A DNA stretch of 64,000 nt from assembly GCF_002980525.1 (NCBI RefSeq), contig NZ_PVBQ01000006.1, positions 1 to 64,000 of the forward strand. Direction: 5' to 3'. Of this stretch, positions 32,945 to 42,062 are shown one piece after another. The translations under genes were made by a program, and so were the position numbers. The notes beneath the pieces were generated by a model that searched no databases, was not told the origin of the DNA, and was given only the letters and a program-made list of their open reading frames with translations. How positions within the stretch are numbered: position 1 is the stretch's first letter; each line of letters opens with the position of its first letter. The stretch comes from Sphingobacterium haloxyli. Lineage in GTDB: Bacteria; Bacteroidota; Bacteroidia; Sphingobacteriales; Sphingobacteriaceae.

Positions 32945-34954
32945 ATGAAACATCTTAAAAGTTATTTGTTTACTTTACTATGGATAGGAATGATTGCTAC
33001 TAGTCAATCCCAGACAAAAGAATATGATCTTTGCATTTACGGTGGTACCTCTGCCGGTGTGGTGGCAGCCTATACGGCATCTAAAGCCGGCAAATCAGTT
33101 ATCCTAGTTGATCCGGGCCAAATGCTTGGTGGTTTGACCTCCGGTGGACTGGGGCAGACCGATATTGGTAACAAGTATGTGGTGCGTGGTTTAGCACTGG
33201 ACTTCTACCGTAAAATTGGCAAACACTACGGCGGATTTGAACAGTGGATATTTGAGCCGAAAGTCGCCGAAGGCTTGTTCAAGCAGTATATGGAGAACTG
33301 CAAAGCAGAGATGCACCACGGACAGCTGTTGCTCGACGTGGAAAAAAGTGGAACAGAGATCACATTAGTCCGGTTTCAACCTGTAGATGGACCCGAAAAA
33401 CCTGCTATGGCAGTCAAGGCTAAGGTGTATATGGACTGTACATATGAGGGAGATCTGTTCGCTGCGGCGGGAGTCTCCTACCACGTGGGAAGAGAAGCCA
33501 ACAGTGTGTACGGTGAGACAATAAACGGAGTACAGTTGATGAAAGGACACCAGTTTCCTGATGGGGTCGACCCGTATGTAGAGCGAGGCAATCCTGCCAG
33601 CGGATTGCTGTGGGGGATACGCGATGGTAAGCTGCAGCCCGATGGTACAGGGGACAAAAAGGTACAGGCCTACAATTTCCGCATTGCGCTGACTAACGTG
33701 CCGGAAAATCGAATACCGATTACCGAACCGGATAATTACAACCCCTCGCGTTACGAGCTGCTCCGCAGACAGAAGGAAATCCAGCCGTGGAAAGCACTTG
33801 CCGATGTATTTATCTGGAGTTTGATGCCGAACGGAAAGACCGATATTAACAACCGAAACGGATTTTCCACGGATATGATTGGAGAGAACTGGGACTATCC
33901 GGAGGCGGATTACAAACGTAGACAAGAGATTATAAAGGCACATGAGGATTATACCAAAGGACTGCTTTACTTCGTGGGAAACGATTCCTCGGTTCCGGAA
34001 TTCATTCGTAAACAGATGAAAGAGTGGGGTTATCCGAAAGACGAATACGTGGACAATGGCCATTGGAGTCCTCAGTTATATATACGCGAAGCGCGGCGTA
34101 TGGTCGGCGAACTGGTGATGACCCAGCACCACTGCCAGGGTAGGGAGGTAGTGGACGATGAAGTTGGCTGGGCTGCCTACACGATGGATTCGCACAACTG
34201 TGATCGTTTGGTAGTAAACGGGATGGTGAAAAATGAAGGGAATGTGGAAGTTGGTGGATTCCCGCCGTTCCCGATCTCCTACCGTTCGATCGTTCCGAAA
34301 TGGGAAGAGGTAACTAATCTATTGGTACCCGTATGTCTTTCGGCAAGTCACATTGCTTTCGGGTCGATCCGTATGGAGCCGGTGTTTATGGTGCTGGCGC
34401 AATCGGCTGCTGTGGCTGCATGTTTAGCCATTGATGAGCGTATTCCTGTACAGCAGGTTGATGTGAATAGCATAAAGGCTGAGCTAGCAACAAATCCGAA
34501 GGCTGACGGACGTCAACCGGATATCTTAATCAGTAGCACAGACAGAGACGCGGTACATTTTACTGGAACATGGAACCAAAGTATAAGAAAGGGCTACGGT
34601 TCTACCTATGTGGAAGCTAACAGCGAAGACGGAGTGAGCACGGCCAGATTTGTAGCAAGTGACTTGAAACCGGGGTGCTACAACGTGTATACTTATTTCC
34701 CAAAAACCGCTGAAAGCGCATCCCAGTTTCGATATACGTTGGCACGTGGCGGGCAGGTTTTAGAAAAAACATTAGATTTGTCTGAAATTGAAATTAAAGG
34801 ACAAACGTCAAGCACTTGGGTGTCATTGGGTGAACTTCACGTAAGCGCAGTGGGCAATGAAACGTTTGTTGAGTTAAGCACCAAAGGTGCAGACGGAATT
34901 GTGGCTGCCAATGCGGTGCTATTTGTGCCTGCGGATGACGAAAAAACTAAATAA
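32945..34954 (+). CDS. Secreted FAD-dependent oxidoreductase with C-terminal golvesin/xanthan-lyase-like domain
   Basis: The 669-residue product starts 1 nt after the susD stop region (ATG 32945) and has a signal peptide ending SQSQ. The FAD domain begins YDLCIYGGTSAGVVAAYTAS, with SVILVDPGQMLGGLTSGGLG and a late SHIAFGSIRMEPVFMVLAQS that closes the FAD site; this is the FAD_oxidored (PF12831) family, often labelled 'xanthan lyase' without biochemical support. Residues about 530-665 (VHFTGTWNQSIRKGYGSTYV onward) form a beta domain like the C-terminal domain of golvesin/xanthan lyases. Predicted periplasmic. Substrate unknown. Confidence 0.85.
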   Translation: MKHLKSYLFTLLWIGMIATSQSQTKEYDLCIYGGTSAGVVAAYTASKAGKSVILVDPGQMLGGLTSGGLGQTDIGNKYVVRGLALDFYRKIGKHYGGFEQWIFEPKVAEGLFKQYMENCKAEMHHGQLLLDVEKSGTEITLVRFQPVDGPEKPAMAVKAKVYMDCTYEGDLFAAAGVSYHVGREANSVYGETINGVQLMKGHQFPDGVDPYVERGNPASGLLWGIRDGKLQPDGTGDKKVQAYNFRIALTNVPENRIPITEPDNYNPSRYELLRRQKEIQPWKALADVFIWSLMPNGKTDINNRNGFSTDMIGENWDYPEADYKRRQEIIKAHEDYTKGLLYFVGNDSSVPEFIRKQMKEWGYPKDEYVDNGHWSPQLYIREARRMVGELVMTQHHCQGREVVDDEVGWAAYTMDSHNCDRLVVNGMVKNEGNVEVGGFPPFPISYRSIVPKWEEVTNLLVPVCLSASHIAFGSIRMEPVFMVLAQSAAVAACLAIDERIPVQQVDVNSIKAELATNPKADGRQPDILISSTDRDAVHFTGTWNQSIRKGYGSTYVEANSEDGVSTARFVASDLKPGCYNVYTYFPKTAESASQFRYTLARGGQVLEKTLDLSEIEIKGQTSSTWVSLGELHVSAVGNETFVELSTKGADGIVAANAVLFVPADDEKTK

Positions 34955-34961
34955 ACTGATA

Positions 34962-36614
34962 ATGAAGTACATTTCTTTTCTATTGCTTATTGCCTTGTAC
35001 GCCCATGGCGGTTGTAGTAATTTCGATTCGGCTGGGGAGAAAGCTGATATCGTAATCTATGGCGGTACTTCGGCAGCAATCATATCGGCTGTGCAAGCCA
35101 TTAAGTCGGGCAAATCGGTAATTGTAGTTTCTCCTGACAGGCAGCTGGGAGGATTATCGTCCGGTGGATTAGGATTCACGGATACAGGCGACAAGTCAGT
35201 GATCGGCGGCCTGGCACGTGATTTCTACCACCGTCTATACTTGCACTATCAGGATAGCGCTTCTTGGCGTTGGCAAAATCAGGACGAATACGGTAACAAG
35301 GGACAGGGCACAGCTGCAATCGATGGAGATAACCGGACGATGTGGATTTTCGAGCCACATGCAGCCGAAAAGGTCTTTGAAGAATACGTAACGGAATATG
35401 ATATCGACGTTCGTCGTGACGAATGGCTTGACCGAGATTCGGGTGTTGCGATGAAGGACGGGCGGATCGTGTCGATCACCACGCTAAGCGGGAAGACTTA
35501 CACGGGGAAGATGTTCATTGATGCTACCTACGAGGGGGATCTGATGGCCGCCGCTGGGGTGAGCTACCATGTGGGCCGTGAGGCAAATAGTGTGTACGAG
35601 GAGCAATGGAACGGTGTACAGACAGGGGTTTTGCATCACAAGCACTGGTTCGCTACGGACATCAGTCCATACGTGGTTCCGGGAGACAGTACTAGTGGAT
35701 TGCTATATGGAGTATCGGCAGAGCACCCTGGGGAATATGGGCAGGGTGACCACCGGTTGCAGGCATACTGCTTCCGAATTTGCCTGAGCAATCATCCCGA
35801 AAATCGGGTTGAATTTCCGAAACCAGATAATTATAACCCAAATAATTATGAACTATTGGCGCGCGTGTTTGCGTCGGGCTGGCGGGAAACATTCCATAAG
35901 TTCGATCCAATCCCAAATAGAAAAACGGACACAAACAACCACGGCCCGTTCAGTACCGACCTCATCGGGATGAATTACGATTACCCCATAGCTTCGTATG
36001 AGCGGCGGAAGGAGATCATTAAGGAACATGAGGATTACCAGAAAGGACTGATGTACTTTCTTGCCAACGATGAACGGGTCCCGGCAGATGTACGGGAGGA
36101 GATGGCGCAATGGGGGCTGGCCAAGGATGAGTTCGTGGATAACGGGAACTGGCCGCACCAGCTATATATCCGCGAAGCAAGACGGATGATTGGGCAACAT
36201 GTGATGACCGAGCATGATGTGTTTAGCGATCAGGAGGTTGCTGATCCGGTAGGCATGGGCTCCTATACGCTTGATTCACATAACGTCCAACGTTACATTA
36301 AGCCCGATGGATATGTGCAGAATGAGGGAGATATTGGGGTGAAACCGAAGAAGGGGCCTTACCGGATATCCTACGGTTCCTTGATTCCAAAACAGGAGGA
36401 ATGCACAAACCTGTTGGTTCCGGTTTGTGTTTCGAGTTCTCACATCGCTTTCGGTAGTATTCGAATGGAACCCGTGTTTATGATCCTCGGGCAGAGCGCG
36501 GCGTTGGCTGCCGTATTGGCGATTGACAAAGGCACCACTGTGCAGGATGTCGAGTATAGTGCATTGAGAAAACAGTTGGAATTGGAATCTCAAATCCTGG
36601 GTAACAAAAAATAA
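34962..36614 (+). CDS. FAD-dependent oxidoreductase paralogue, predicted lipoprotein
   Basis: The 550-residue product is clearly homologous to its upstream neighbour along the FAD core: ADIVIYGGTSAAIISAVQAI, GGLSSGGLGFTDTGDKSVIG, AAGVSYHVGREANSVYEEQW, NYDYPIASYERRKEIIKEHE, SHIAFGSIRMEPVFMILGQS. It lacks the C-terminal beta domain and instead begins with a lipoprotein-like signal (LLLIALYAHGGC). Start 34962 lies 8 nt after the previous stop. Tandem duplication with different anchoring suggests two steps, or two locations, for related oxidations. Substrate unknown. Confidence 0.83.
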   Translation: MKYISFLLLIALYAHGGCSNFDSAGEKADIVIYGGTSAAIISAVQAIKSGKSVIVVSPDRQLGGLSSGGLGFTDTGDKSVIGGLARDFYHRLYLHYQDSASWRWQNQDEYGNKGQGTAAIDGDNRTMWIFEPHAAEKVFEEYVTEYDIDVRRDEWLDRDSGVAMKDGRIVSITTLSGKTYTGKMFIDATYEGDLMAAAGVSYHVGREANSVYEEQWNGVQTGVLHHKHWFATDISPYVVPGDSTSGLLYGVSAEHPGEYGQGDHRLQAYCFRICLSNHPENRVEFPKPDNYNPNNYELLARVFASGWRETFHKFDPIPNRKTDTNNHGPFSTDLIGMNYDYPIASYERRKEIIKEHEDYQKGLMYFLANDERVPADVREEMAQWGLAKDEFVDNGNWPHQLYIREARRMIGQHVMTEHDVFSDQEVADPVGMGSYTLDSHNVQRYIKPDGYVQNEGDIGVKPKKGPYRISYGSLIPKQEECTNLLVPVCVSSSHIAFGSIRMEPVFMILGQSAALAAVLAIDKGTTVQDVEYSALRKQLELESQILGNKK

Positions 36615-36823
36615 ATACGACCTACTGGTATCATTGGCTTTGTCAGCCAAGGTTCTCATGCTTGACCGTTTTTATTAATACGTATAAACGATGGCATCGC
36701 TTGACAACAATGAGAGCTGATGAAGTAGATTGTTACGGCCAAACCGTTACAGGGTTAGTGGAAAAGAAATGAAATATTCTCCGGCGACAAACATAAAAAC
36801 TAATATTTTTAGTATTTTTGTTT
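36615..36823 (+). promoter_or_regulatory. Intergenic region with near-leaderless promoter for the radical SAM gene
   Basis: TATTTTTG at 36813-36820 is a perfect -7 box ending only 3 nt before ATG 36824, which predicts a leaderless transcript. Further upstream TTGGCT/AGCCAA (36634-36650) can form a small stem without a T-tract. Nothing else seen. Confidence 0.45.
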
Positions 36824-37894
36824 ATGGATTCGAAGGAAGAAGAGTATTTTAAAGGAAGAGGGGCGCAGCTAAATCCCAATAATAAATTTTTCGGACAGAG
36901 CTACGTACAGGAATATATAGAAGGATTGGATGAACCTTTTTTAACATCTGATTCCACGAAATTTATAGCAACATATCCGAAAGCAATTTTATCTAAGGTG
37001 GATAGCCCCGATATAGGATTTTACCAGTCGCTGAACCCCTATCAAGGTTGTGAGCACGGCTGTATTTATTGCTATGCCCGTAATTCTCACGAGTATTGGG
37101 GATACAGCGCAGGGCTGGATTTTGAACGAAAGATTTTGGTTAAATATAATGCCGTGGAGTTGTTGGAAAAAGAATTTGATAGGAAAGGTTATATTCCAGA
37201 GCCGGTCTTTATGTCCGGCAATACGGATTGCTATCAGCCGATCGAAAGGAAGCTGGGGATTACCCGGCAACTTTTAAACACTTTTCTAACCTACAAGCAC
37301 CCAGTCTCGATCATCAGCAAGAATGTCCTTATGCTTCGCGATTTGGATATACTAGCAGCCCTTGCTGAATTGGGGTTAGTAAGTGTATCGGTGACCATTA
37401 ATAGCTTGCGGGAAGAAGTGAGAAGGAAGATGGAACCGCGGACGGCAACCGCCACTGCACGACTCAAGCTCATAGAAAAATTGGCCGAGAAAAACATCCC
37501 TGTATCGTTAATGATCGCTCCGATTGTTCCGGGAATAAACAGCGACGAGATGCCCGCATTGATAAAGTATGCGGCTGACGCAGGAGCTAGATGGGCTAGT
37601 TACACCATTGTACGCCTAAACGGTGCAATCGCGAATATTTTCAGGGACTGGGTATATAAGAATTATCCAGCGGGAGCGGAAAAGATTATACACGGTATAG
37701 AAGCTTGTCATGGAGGCAAGCTGAACGACAGCAAATGGGGGAGGAGAATTCGCGGAGACGGCGAAACTGCAGAAGGAATACGACAACTATTCAAGATCGC
37801 TGTCAGAAAATATATGGGACAAGAGACTTATCCTGTTCTGCGTACAGACTTATTCGAAAGGCCGAATCGTGACATGCAACTGAGGTTGTTCTAA
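36824..37894 (+). CDS. PA0069-family radical SAM protein (spore photoproduct lyase-like)
   Basis: The 356-residue product has the 4Fe-4S motif CEHGCIYCYARN (CxxxCxxC), preceded by GFYQSLNPYQG, and PVFMSGNTDCYQPIERKLGI, which define the PA0069/SplB-like radical SAM group often called 'Rv2578c/PA0069 family'. The reaction is unknown; relatives repair UV photoproducts. It stands alone. The -7 box ends three bases before the ATG, so the mRNA may be leaderless. Confidence 0.85.
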   Translation: MDSKEEEYFKGRGAQLNPNNKFFGQSYVQEYIEGLDEPFLTSDSTKFIATYPKAILSKVDSPDIGFYQSLNPYQGCEHGCIYCYARNSHEYWGYSAGLDFERKILVKYNAVELLEKEFDRKGYIPEPVFMSGNTDCYQPIERKLGITRQLLNTFLTYKHPVSIISKNVLMLRDLDILAALAELGLVSVSVTINSLREEVRRKMEPRTATATARLKLIEKLAEKNIPVSLMIAPIVPGINSDEMPALIKYAADAGARWASYTIVRLNGAIANIFRDWVYKNYPAGAEKIIHGIEACHGGKLNDSKWGRRIRGDGETAEGIRQLFKIAVRKYMGQETYPVLRTDLFERPNRDMQLRLF

Positions 37895-37905
37895 TGTAAC
37901 ATATG

Positions 37906-37932
37906 TAGAGGCGCAAGTTTATTGCGCCTCTA
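37906..37932. terminator. Bidirectional hairpin between convergent genes
   Basis: TAGAGGCGCAA / TTGCGCCTCTA, an 11-bp perfect stem with a 5-nt loop, between the radical SAM gene (+) and the DUF5606 gene (-). The T-tract is poor on both sides, so efficiency is uncertain. Confidence 0.65.
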
Positions 37933-37940
37933 TTAAAACC

Positions 37941-38345
37941 TTACTGTTGAATCGGTTCTGGTGTTTCCTCTTCAAATAACGGCAATTCTTTGATGATGTT
38001 GTACCATGATATAATTTTTTTCATATCAGAGGCATAAACTCTTGACTCGTCATGTCCGGGGGCCACTTCGCGGAAAAACTCACGTAAAGCTTGTCCATTT
38101 TTGATATCTGGTGTATGGCTTCCTTTTTCTTTAATGGCTTCAAACACATCGATTAGACGTATTTCTTCTTCTTCACCATAAATGGTGATGTCTTCTAGGG
38201 TAGCCATTTTAGTCGTAGATAGATTGACCGTGGATTTGGTTTTTTTATCATCCAAGGTTTCTAATATAAACCCACTTTTACTCTGCCCAATTAATTTAAA
38301 AAGGCCAGGTTTTCCCGTAACTGATACTAAAGCTCTTAAATTCAT
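37941..38345 (-). CDS. DUF5606 domain protein
   Basis: The 134-residue product (MNLRALVSVTGKPGLFKLIG...) matches the DUF5606 pattern, a family seen in Bacteroidota with unknown function, combining a small SH3-like N-terminal part (GKPGLFKLIGQSKSGFILET) and a helical C-terminus. It is 13 nt downstream of the cyclophilin gene and likely co-transcribed. Confidence 0.75.
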   Translation of the reverse strand: MNLRALVSVTGKPGLFKLIGQSKSGFILETLDDKKTKSTVNLSTTKMATLEDITIYGEEEEIRLIDVFEAIKEKGSHTPDIKNGQALREFFREVAPGHDESRVYASDMKKIISWYNIIKELPLFEEETPEPIQQ

Positions 38346-38358
38346 ATCTCTTTAGGTT

Positions 38359-38817
38359 TTACTCTTCAATAACTTCAATTCCTAAGATGCGATCTCCTTG
38401 ACGGATGTCATCCACGACATCTACATTTTCAATAACTTTACCGAAACAGGTGTGGTTTCGATCTAAATGTGCGGTGTTGTTACGGCTGTGACAGATAAAA
38501 AATTGCGAACCGCCCGTATTTCTTCCTGCATGTGCCATCGATAATACACCTCTATCATGATATTGGTTCTCTCCGGTCAATTCGCAATCGATTTTATAAC
38601 CGGGGCCGCCAGTACCAGGTATACCTGTTGCTCCTTCGCGCGTATTGGGGCAACCACCCTGGATAACGAAATCAGGAATGACACGATGGAATGCTAAGCC
38701 GTCGTAATAACCAGATTTTGCCAGTTTGATAAAGTTGGCCACCGTATTTGGAGCGTCTTCCGCATAGAATTGCACGGTCATATCGCCTTTTTCCGTCTTG
38801 ATAATTGCTTTACTCAT
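38359..38817 (-). CDS. Cyclophilin-type peptidyl-prolyl cis-trans isomerase
   Basis: The 152-residue product is a minimal cyclophilin: [51 protein letters not shown]. Catalytic Arg (FHRV) and Phe/Gln (QFF) positions are present. No signal peptide, so cytoplasmic. Transcription starts from a TATCTTTG -7 box at 38847-38840, divergent from the radC promoter. Confidence 0.95.
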   Translation of the reverse strand: MSKAIIKTEKGDMTVQFYAEDAPNTVANFIKLAKSGYYDGLAFHRVIPDFVIQGGCPNTREGATGIPGTGGPGYKIDCELTGENQYHDRGVLSMAHAGRNTGGSQFFICHSRNNTAHLDRNHTCFGKVIENVDVVDDIRQGDRILGIEVIEE

Positions 38818-38839
38818 GTCTTGATATTTATATGGATTG

Positions 38840-38847
38840 CAAAGATA
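38840..38847 (-). promoter_or_regulatory. Cyclophilin gene promoter -7 box
   Basis: TATCTTTG on the minus strand, 22 nt before the start codon. Confidence 0.55.
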
Positions 38848-38913
38848 AAGTTTCTCTACGAAATGCGAGGCTTGAATCGGTTAAGAATTGTTAATGCGTT
38901 TTGTGTTAGTAGA

Positions 38914-38944
38914 TTTGTTTTTACTAAAAAGAATAGTAACTTTA
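38914..38944 (+). promoter_or_regulatory. radC promoter
   Basis: TTTG (38914-38917), exactly 19 nt, TAACTTTA (38937-38944, one mismatch to TAnnTTTG). ATG follows 24 nt later, which also fixes the radC start. Confidence 0.7.
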
Positions 38945-38968
38945 GTGCACCATTATATACTTGTTGTC

Positions 38969-39655
38969 ATGGAAAAACTAATCATTCGGGAATGGTCAGC
39001 AGCTGACCGTCCACGAGAAAAGCTATTGGAACAAGGTCGAAGGGCCTTGACAGATGCAGAGTTGATGGCTATCCTTATTGGTTCCGGCTCAAGCAAGGAA
39101 ACTGCGGTTGAGCTGTGTCGTAGGATATTATCCGATGCTCAAAATAATTTAAATAATATTTCGCGGTTAGAAGTGCCCGACCTATGTCGTTATCATGGTA
39201 TTGGAGAGGCAAAGGCCATTAGCATTATTGCCGCTTTAGAACTGGGGCGACGTAGAAAAGAGATGGAACCCGAAACGATCTCCGTATTGAACAGCAGTAG
39301 GAAGGTTTACGACTATTTTAGGTCTTATATACAAGACTTGGTGCATGAGGAATTTTGGGTACTCTACTTAAATACCGGCTGTAGATTGGTAGATAAGAAA
39401 ATAATAGGTCGAGGAGGCAATGATTCGACGCCTGTGGATATACGGGTCATTCTCCGATATGCATTGCAAGTACAAGCCGGCTCTCTTGTTTTAATTCACA
39501 ATCATCCATCAGGTACGCTGCGGCCTAGTAATGCGGATAAATTAATTACAAAAAGAATTGTTACAGCCGCCGAGCTGATGGATATAAGGGTGAATGACCA
39601 CATTATCTTCACGGATACTTCTTATTTCAGCTTCCGTGATGAGGGATTGTTGTAA
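38969..39655 (+). CDS. radC: RadC family JAB/MPN-domain protein
   Basis: The 228-residue product has an N-terminal UPF0758 part with helix-hairpin-helix (RPREKLLEQGRRALTDAELM, YHGIGEAKAISIIAALELGR) and a C-terminal JAB metalloprotease-like domain with LIHNHPSGTLRPSNAD (HxH...D zinc motif). Named for a supposed role in DNA repair; the true activity is unsettled. The ATG at 38969 is supported by the promoter at 38914-38944, which lies inside a possible longer reading frame. Confidence 0.93.
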   Translation: MEKLIIREWSAADRPREKLLEQGRRALTDAELMAILIGSGSSKETAVELCRRILSDAQNNLNNISRLEVPDLCRYHGIGEAKAISIIAALELGRRRKEMEPETISVLNSSRKVYDYFRSYIQDLVHEEFWVLYLNTGCRLVDKKIIGRGGNDSTPVDIRVILRYALQVQAGSLVLIHNHPSGTLRPSNADKLITKRIVTAAELMDIRVNDHIIFTDTSYFSFRDEGLL

Positions 39656-39666
39656 AAAGTGATGGG

Positions 39667-40281
39667 TTAAAATAGCCCAAACATTTCCGCTTCCACCTTC
39701 TCGATTATTTTACCAAGGTCTTCCGGTTTATTGGCGAAGTCTAGATTGTCCTTGTCTAAAACCAACAGTTTTCCGTCGGTATAATTGCCGATCCATTTTT
39801 CGTATTTTTCATTGAGTTTAGATAGATAGTCTAAACGAATTGCCGACTCGTAATCACGTCCTCTTTTTTGGATGTTATTTACTAATGTGGGTACGGAAGC
39901 GCGTAAGTATATTAAGAGATCCGGTGCTTTGATATAATGAACAATGCTTTGAAAGATATTGCTATAATTTTCAAAATCACGGGCGCTCATTAGCCCCATG
40001 TCATATAGGTTTTCCGCAAAAATGTAAGCGTCCTCATAGATTGTTCTGTCTTGAACCATATTTATCCCTCGGCTCTGGAGATCTACAATATGTCTAAAAC
40101 GCGTGTTGAGAAAGAATATTTGCAAATTAAATGCCCACCGCTTCATATCGCCGTAAAAGTCTTCCAAATAAGGATTGTCTTCTACTGCTTCATATTGTGC
40201 TTCAAAGTTAAGATGACGAGCTAACAATGCTGTCAGCGTCGTTTTTCCTGCTCCGATATTTCCTACGATTGCTATATGCAT
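39667..40281 (-). CDS. Deoxynucleoside kinase
   Basis: The 204-residue product has a P-loop (IVGNIGAGKTTLTALLARHL), the substrate ERS-like motif region (QDRTIYEDAYIFAENLY) and the LID-type segment RGRDYESAIRLDYLSKLNEK, matching bacterial deoxyadenosine/deoxyguanosine kinases that salvage deoxynucleosides. It lies 3 nt downstream of trpS on the same strand, so probably co-transcribed. Nucleoside preference cannot be read from sequence. Confidence 0.9.
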   Translation of the reverse strand: MHIAIVGNIGAGKTTLTALLARHLNFEAQYEAVEDNPYLEDFYGDMKRWAFNLQIFFLNTRFRHIVDLQSRGINMVQDRTIYEDAYIFAENLYDMGLMSARDFENYSNIFQSIVHYIKAPDLLIYLRASVPTLVNNIQKRGRDYESAIRLDYLSKLNEKYEKWIGNYTDGKLLVLDKDNLDFANKPEDLGKIIEKVEAEMFGLF

Positions 40282-40284
40282 AGT

Positions 40285-41286
40285 TTAATATAACTTCTTG
40301 ATTCCTATTATTTCACGTACTTCTTTGATCGTCCTACATGCGCTCTCCCGAGCTTTTTCTGCTCCCATGTGGATAACTTTTTTGAGATATGCGTCATCGT
40401 TTGAAATGGCCTGTATACGTGAGCGAACGGGCTCCGTCGCTAAGACCATATCCTCGGCAAGCTGCTTTTTAAAGTCACCATAACGGATAGCACATTTGTT
40501 ATATAGGTCTTCGAAATGTTGCAGGGTGTCTTGTGTAGAAACGACCTTCATTAAATCAAATAGATTCTGTATAGGCTCAGGCTTCGTTTGATTCATCTCT
40601 GTTGGGCCAGCATCAGATACAGCGCGCATTACCTTTTTGCGGATAACCTCTGGTGCATCACTCAAGTATATACAACTTGCCTCACCATTGGACTTACCCA
40701 TTTTTCCATTGCCATCCAGCCCTGGAATTTTGACCAGTTTATCACTATAAGAGAACGCAAACGCTTCCTTAAAGTAGTCTACATTGTATAGCCTGTTAAA
40801 CCGATTTCCAAAAGTTCGTGTCATTTCTAAATGCTGTTCCTGATCTTTTCCAACGGGAACCTTGGTGCCGTGATGAATCAAGATGTCGCATGCCATCAAT
40901 ACCGGATATGTTAATAGACCTGCGTTAACATTGTCCGGATTAGCGCGGACCTTATCTTTGAAAGCCGTTGCGCGCTCTAATTCGCCCAAATAGGCATTCA
41001 TATTCATGTAGAGGTAGAGCTCCGCTACTTCTGGAACATCCGACTGCACATATATAGTCGACTGTTCGGGATCAATGCCTGCCGCTAGGTATTCTACCAC
41101 AACTTCTCTTACTGTTCGATTTAAATGCTCTGGAGTGGGATGTGTGGTTAGGGAATGCAGGTCCGCTATAAAGAAAAAGCAATTGTATTCATGTTGCATT
41201 TTGACGAAGTTGCTCAATGCTCCATAATAGTTGCCTAAATGTAATCTCCCGGTACTTCTGATACCGCTAACGACAGTTTCTTTCAT
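40285..41286 (-). CDS. trpS: Tryptophan-tRNA ligase
   Basis: The 333-residue product is a class I synthetase: GRLHLGNYYGALSNFV (HIGH-type motif), YPVLMACDILIHHGTKVPVG, DQEQHLEMTR and KMGKSNGE (KMSKS-type). Full length for bacterial TrpRS. A near-consensus TAAATTCG box lies just upstream on the minus strand. No tryptophan leader or T-box is seen in the short upstream gap. Confidence 0.96.
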   Translation of the reverse strand: MKETVVSGIRSTGRLHLGNYYGALSNFVKMQHEYNCFFFIADLHSLTTHPTPEHLNRTVREVVVEYLAAGIDPEQSTIYVQSDVPEVAELYLYMNMNAYLGELERATAFKDKVRANPDNVNAGLLTYPVLMACDILIHHGTKVPVGKDQEQHLEMTRTFGNRFNRLYNVDYFKEAFAFSYSDKLVKIPGLDGNGKMGKSNGEASCIYLSDAPEVIRKKVMRAVSDAGPTEMNQTKPEPIQNLFDLMKVVSTQDTLQHFEDLYNKCAIRYGDFKKQLAEDMVLATEPVRSRIQAISNDDAYLKKVIHMGAEKARESACRTIKEVREIIGIKKLY

Positions 41287-41345
41287 GTCGCGAATTTACG
41301 GATTAATTGCTAATTAAAGACAAGCTCACTATATTAGTTTTATAA

Positions 41346-42053
41346 ATGGAGGTTATGAGGTTAAGACAAATTTCGATCGGATCTTTTATGGTGGTATCTC
41401 TCTTGAGTTCAGCTTTTGCCCAAACAAAAGCTTGGGGGTTCAACGATGAGTTATGTACGTACAAGGGATATTACGATAGCAAAAAATATACGGAGGTGCA
41501 GCTCGCCGATACGTATAATCTTTTTCGTACTAGCCACTACGTTCATGATGAGGGGACGTTGGAAGAGCTGACTATCCGATATGACAGCGTGATACGATCT
41601 GTTGAAAGTTTGCAAATCGTCCAAGCATCTTATTTTCAACGTTTGAAAAAAGACGTGTTACGTTATTTACTGGAGACTGCAGACTTAAAAAAAGTACAAA
41701 AAAAAGCGAAAGAAAAACCGGAGCTTTTAATTGCTGCTGTGAAAGAAGGTACGCGGGCGAGGGAATATGCCGAGGCGCTTCATCAAGGTGGAGATCGTTT
41801 GCTGGAAGCTTATGAACAGGTGACAAGGGAGCAAATGAAAAATAATAGCACGCCTGCCTACCTATGGCATAACTATGAAAACACCATGAAACGTGCTGAT
41901 AGGTTAGATCGTGCTTTCGACTACGTATTGGTATACGGCTGGTGGAATAGTGCGAACCATCTGGTCCCCCATATTAACTATGATGGAACACAAATGGAAC
42001 AGTTTCAAAAACTGTTTGTTAAGGTAGATACCTTGGATTGCGATGAACCTTAA
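41346..42053 (+). CDS. Secreted protein of unknown function
   Basis: The 235-residue product has a signal peptide (ISIGSFMVVSLLSSAFAQ) and a helical mature region (VQLADTYNLFRTSHYVHDEG, RYLLETADLKKVQKKAKEKP). Two cysteines lie near the ends (ELCTY and LDCDEP), possibly a disulfide. Not recognised beyond a Bacteroidota-like secreted protein. Flanked by convergent mazG; no operon partner. ATG at 41346 or 41355 are both possible. Confidence 0.65.
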   Translation: MEVMRLRQISIGSFMVVSLLSSAFAQTKAWGFNDELCTYKGYYDSKKYTEVQLADTYNLFRTSHYVHDEGTLEELTIRYDSVIRSVESLQIVQASYFQRLKKDVLRYLLETADLKKVQKKAKEKPELLIAAVKEGTRAREYAEALHQGGDRLLEAYEQVTREQMKNNSTPAYLWHNYENTMKRADRLDRAFDYVLVYGWWNSANHLVPHINYDGTQMEQFQKLFVKVDTLDCDEP

Positions 42054-42062
42054 AGTCTTTTG

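Noticed and set aside
33365-34063. 232-codon minus-strand open frame inside the first FAD oxidoreductase gene
   Set aside because: It is antisense to a well-supported protein with clear motifs; no promoter or recognisable domain.
32945-34954. Xanthan lyase activity for the FAD protein
   Set aside because: The sequence is a flavoprotein; only its C-terminal accessory domain resembles lyase-associated domains, and no lyase catalytic fold is seen.
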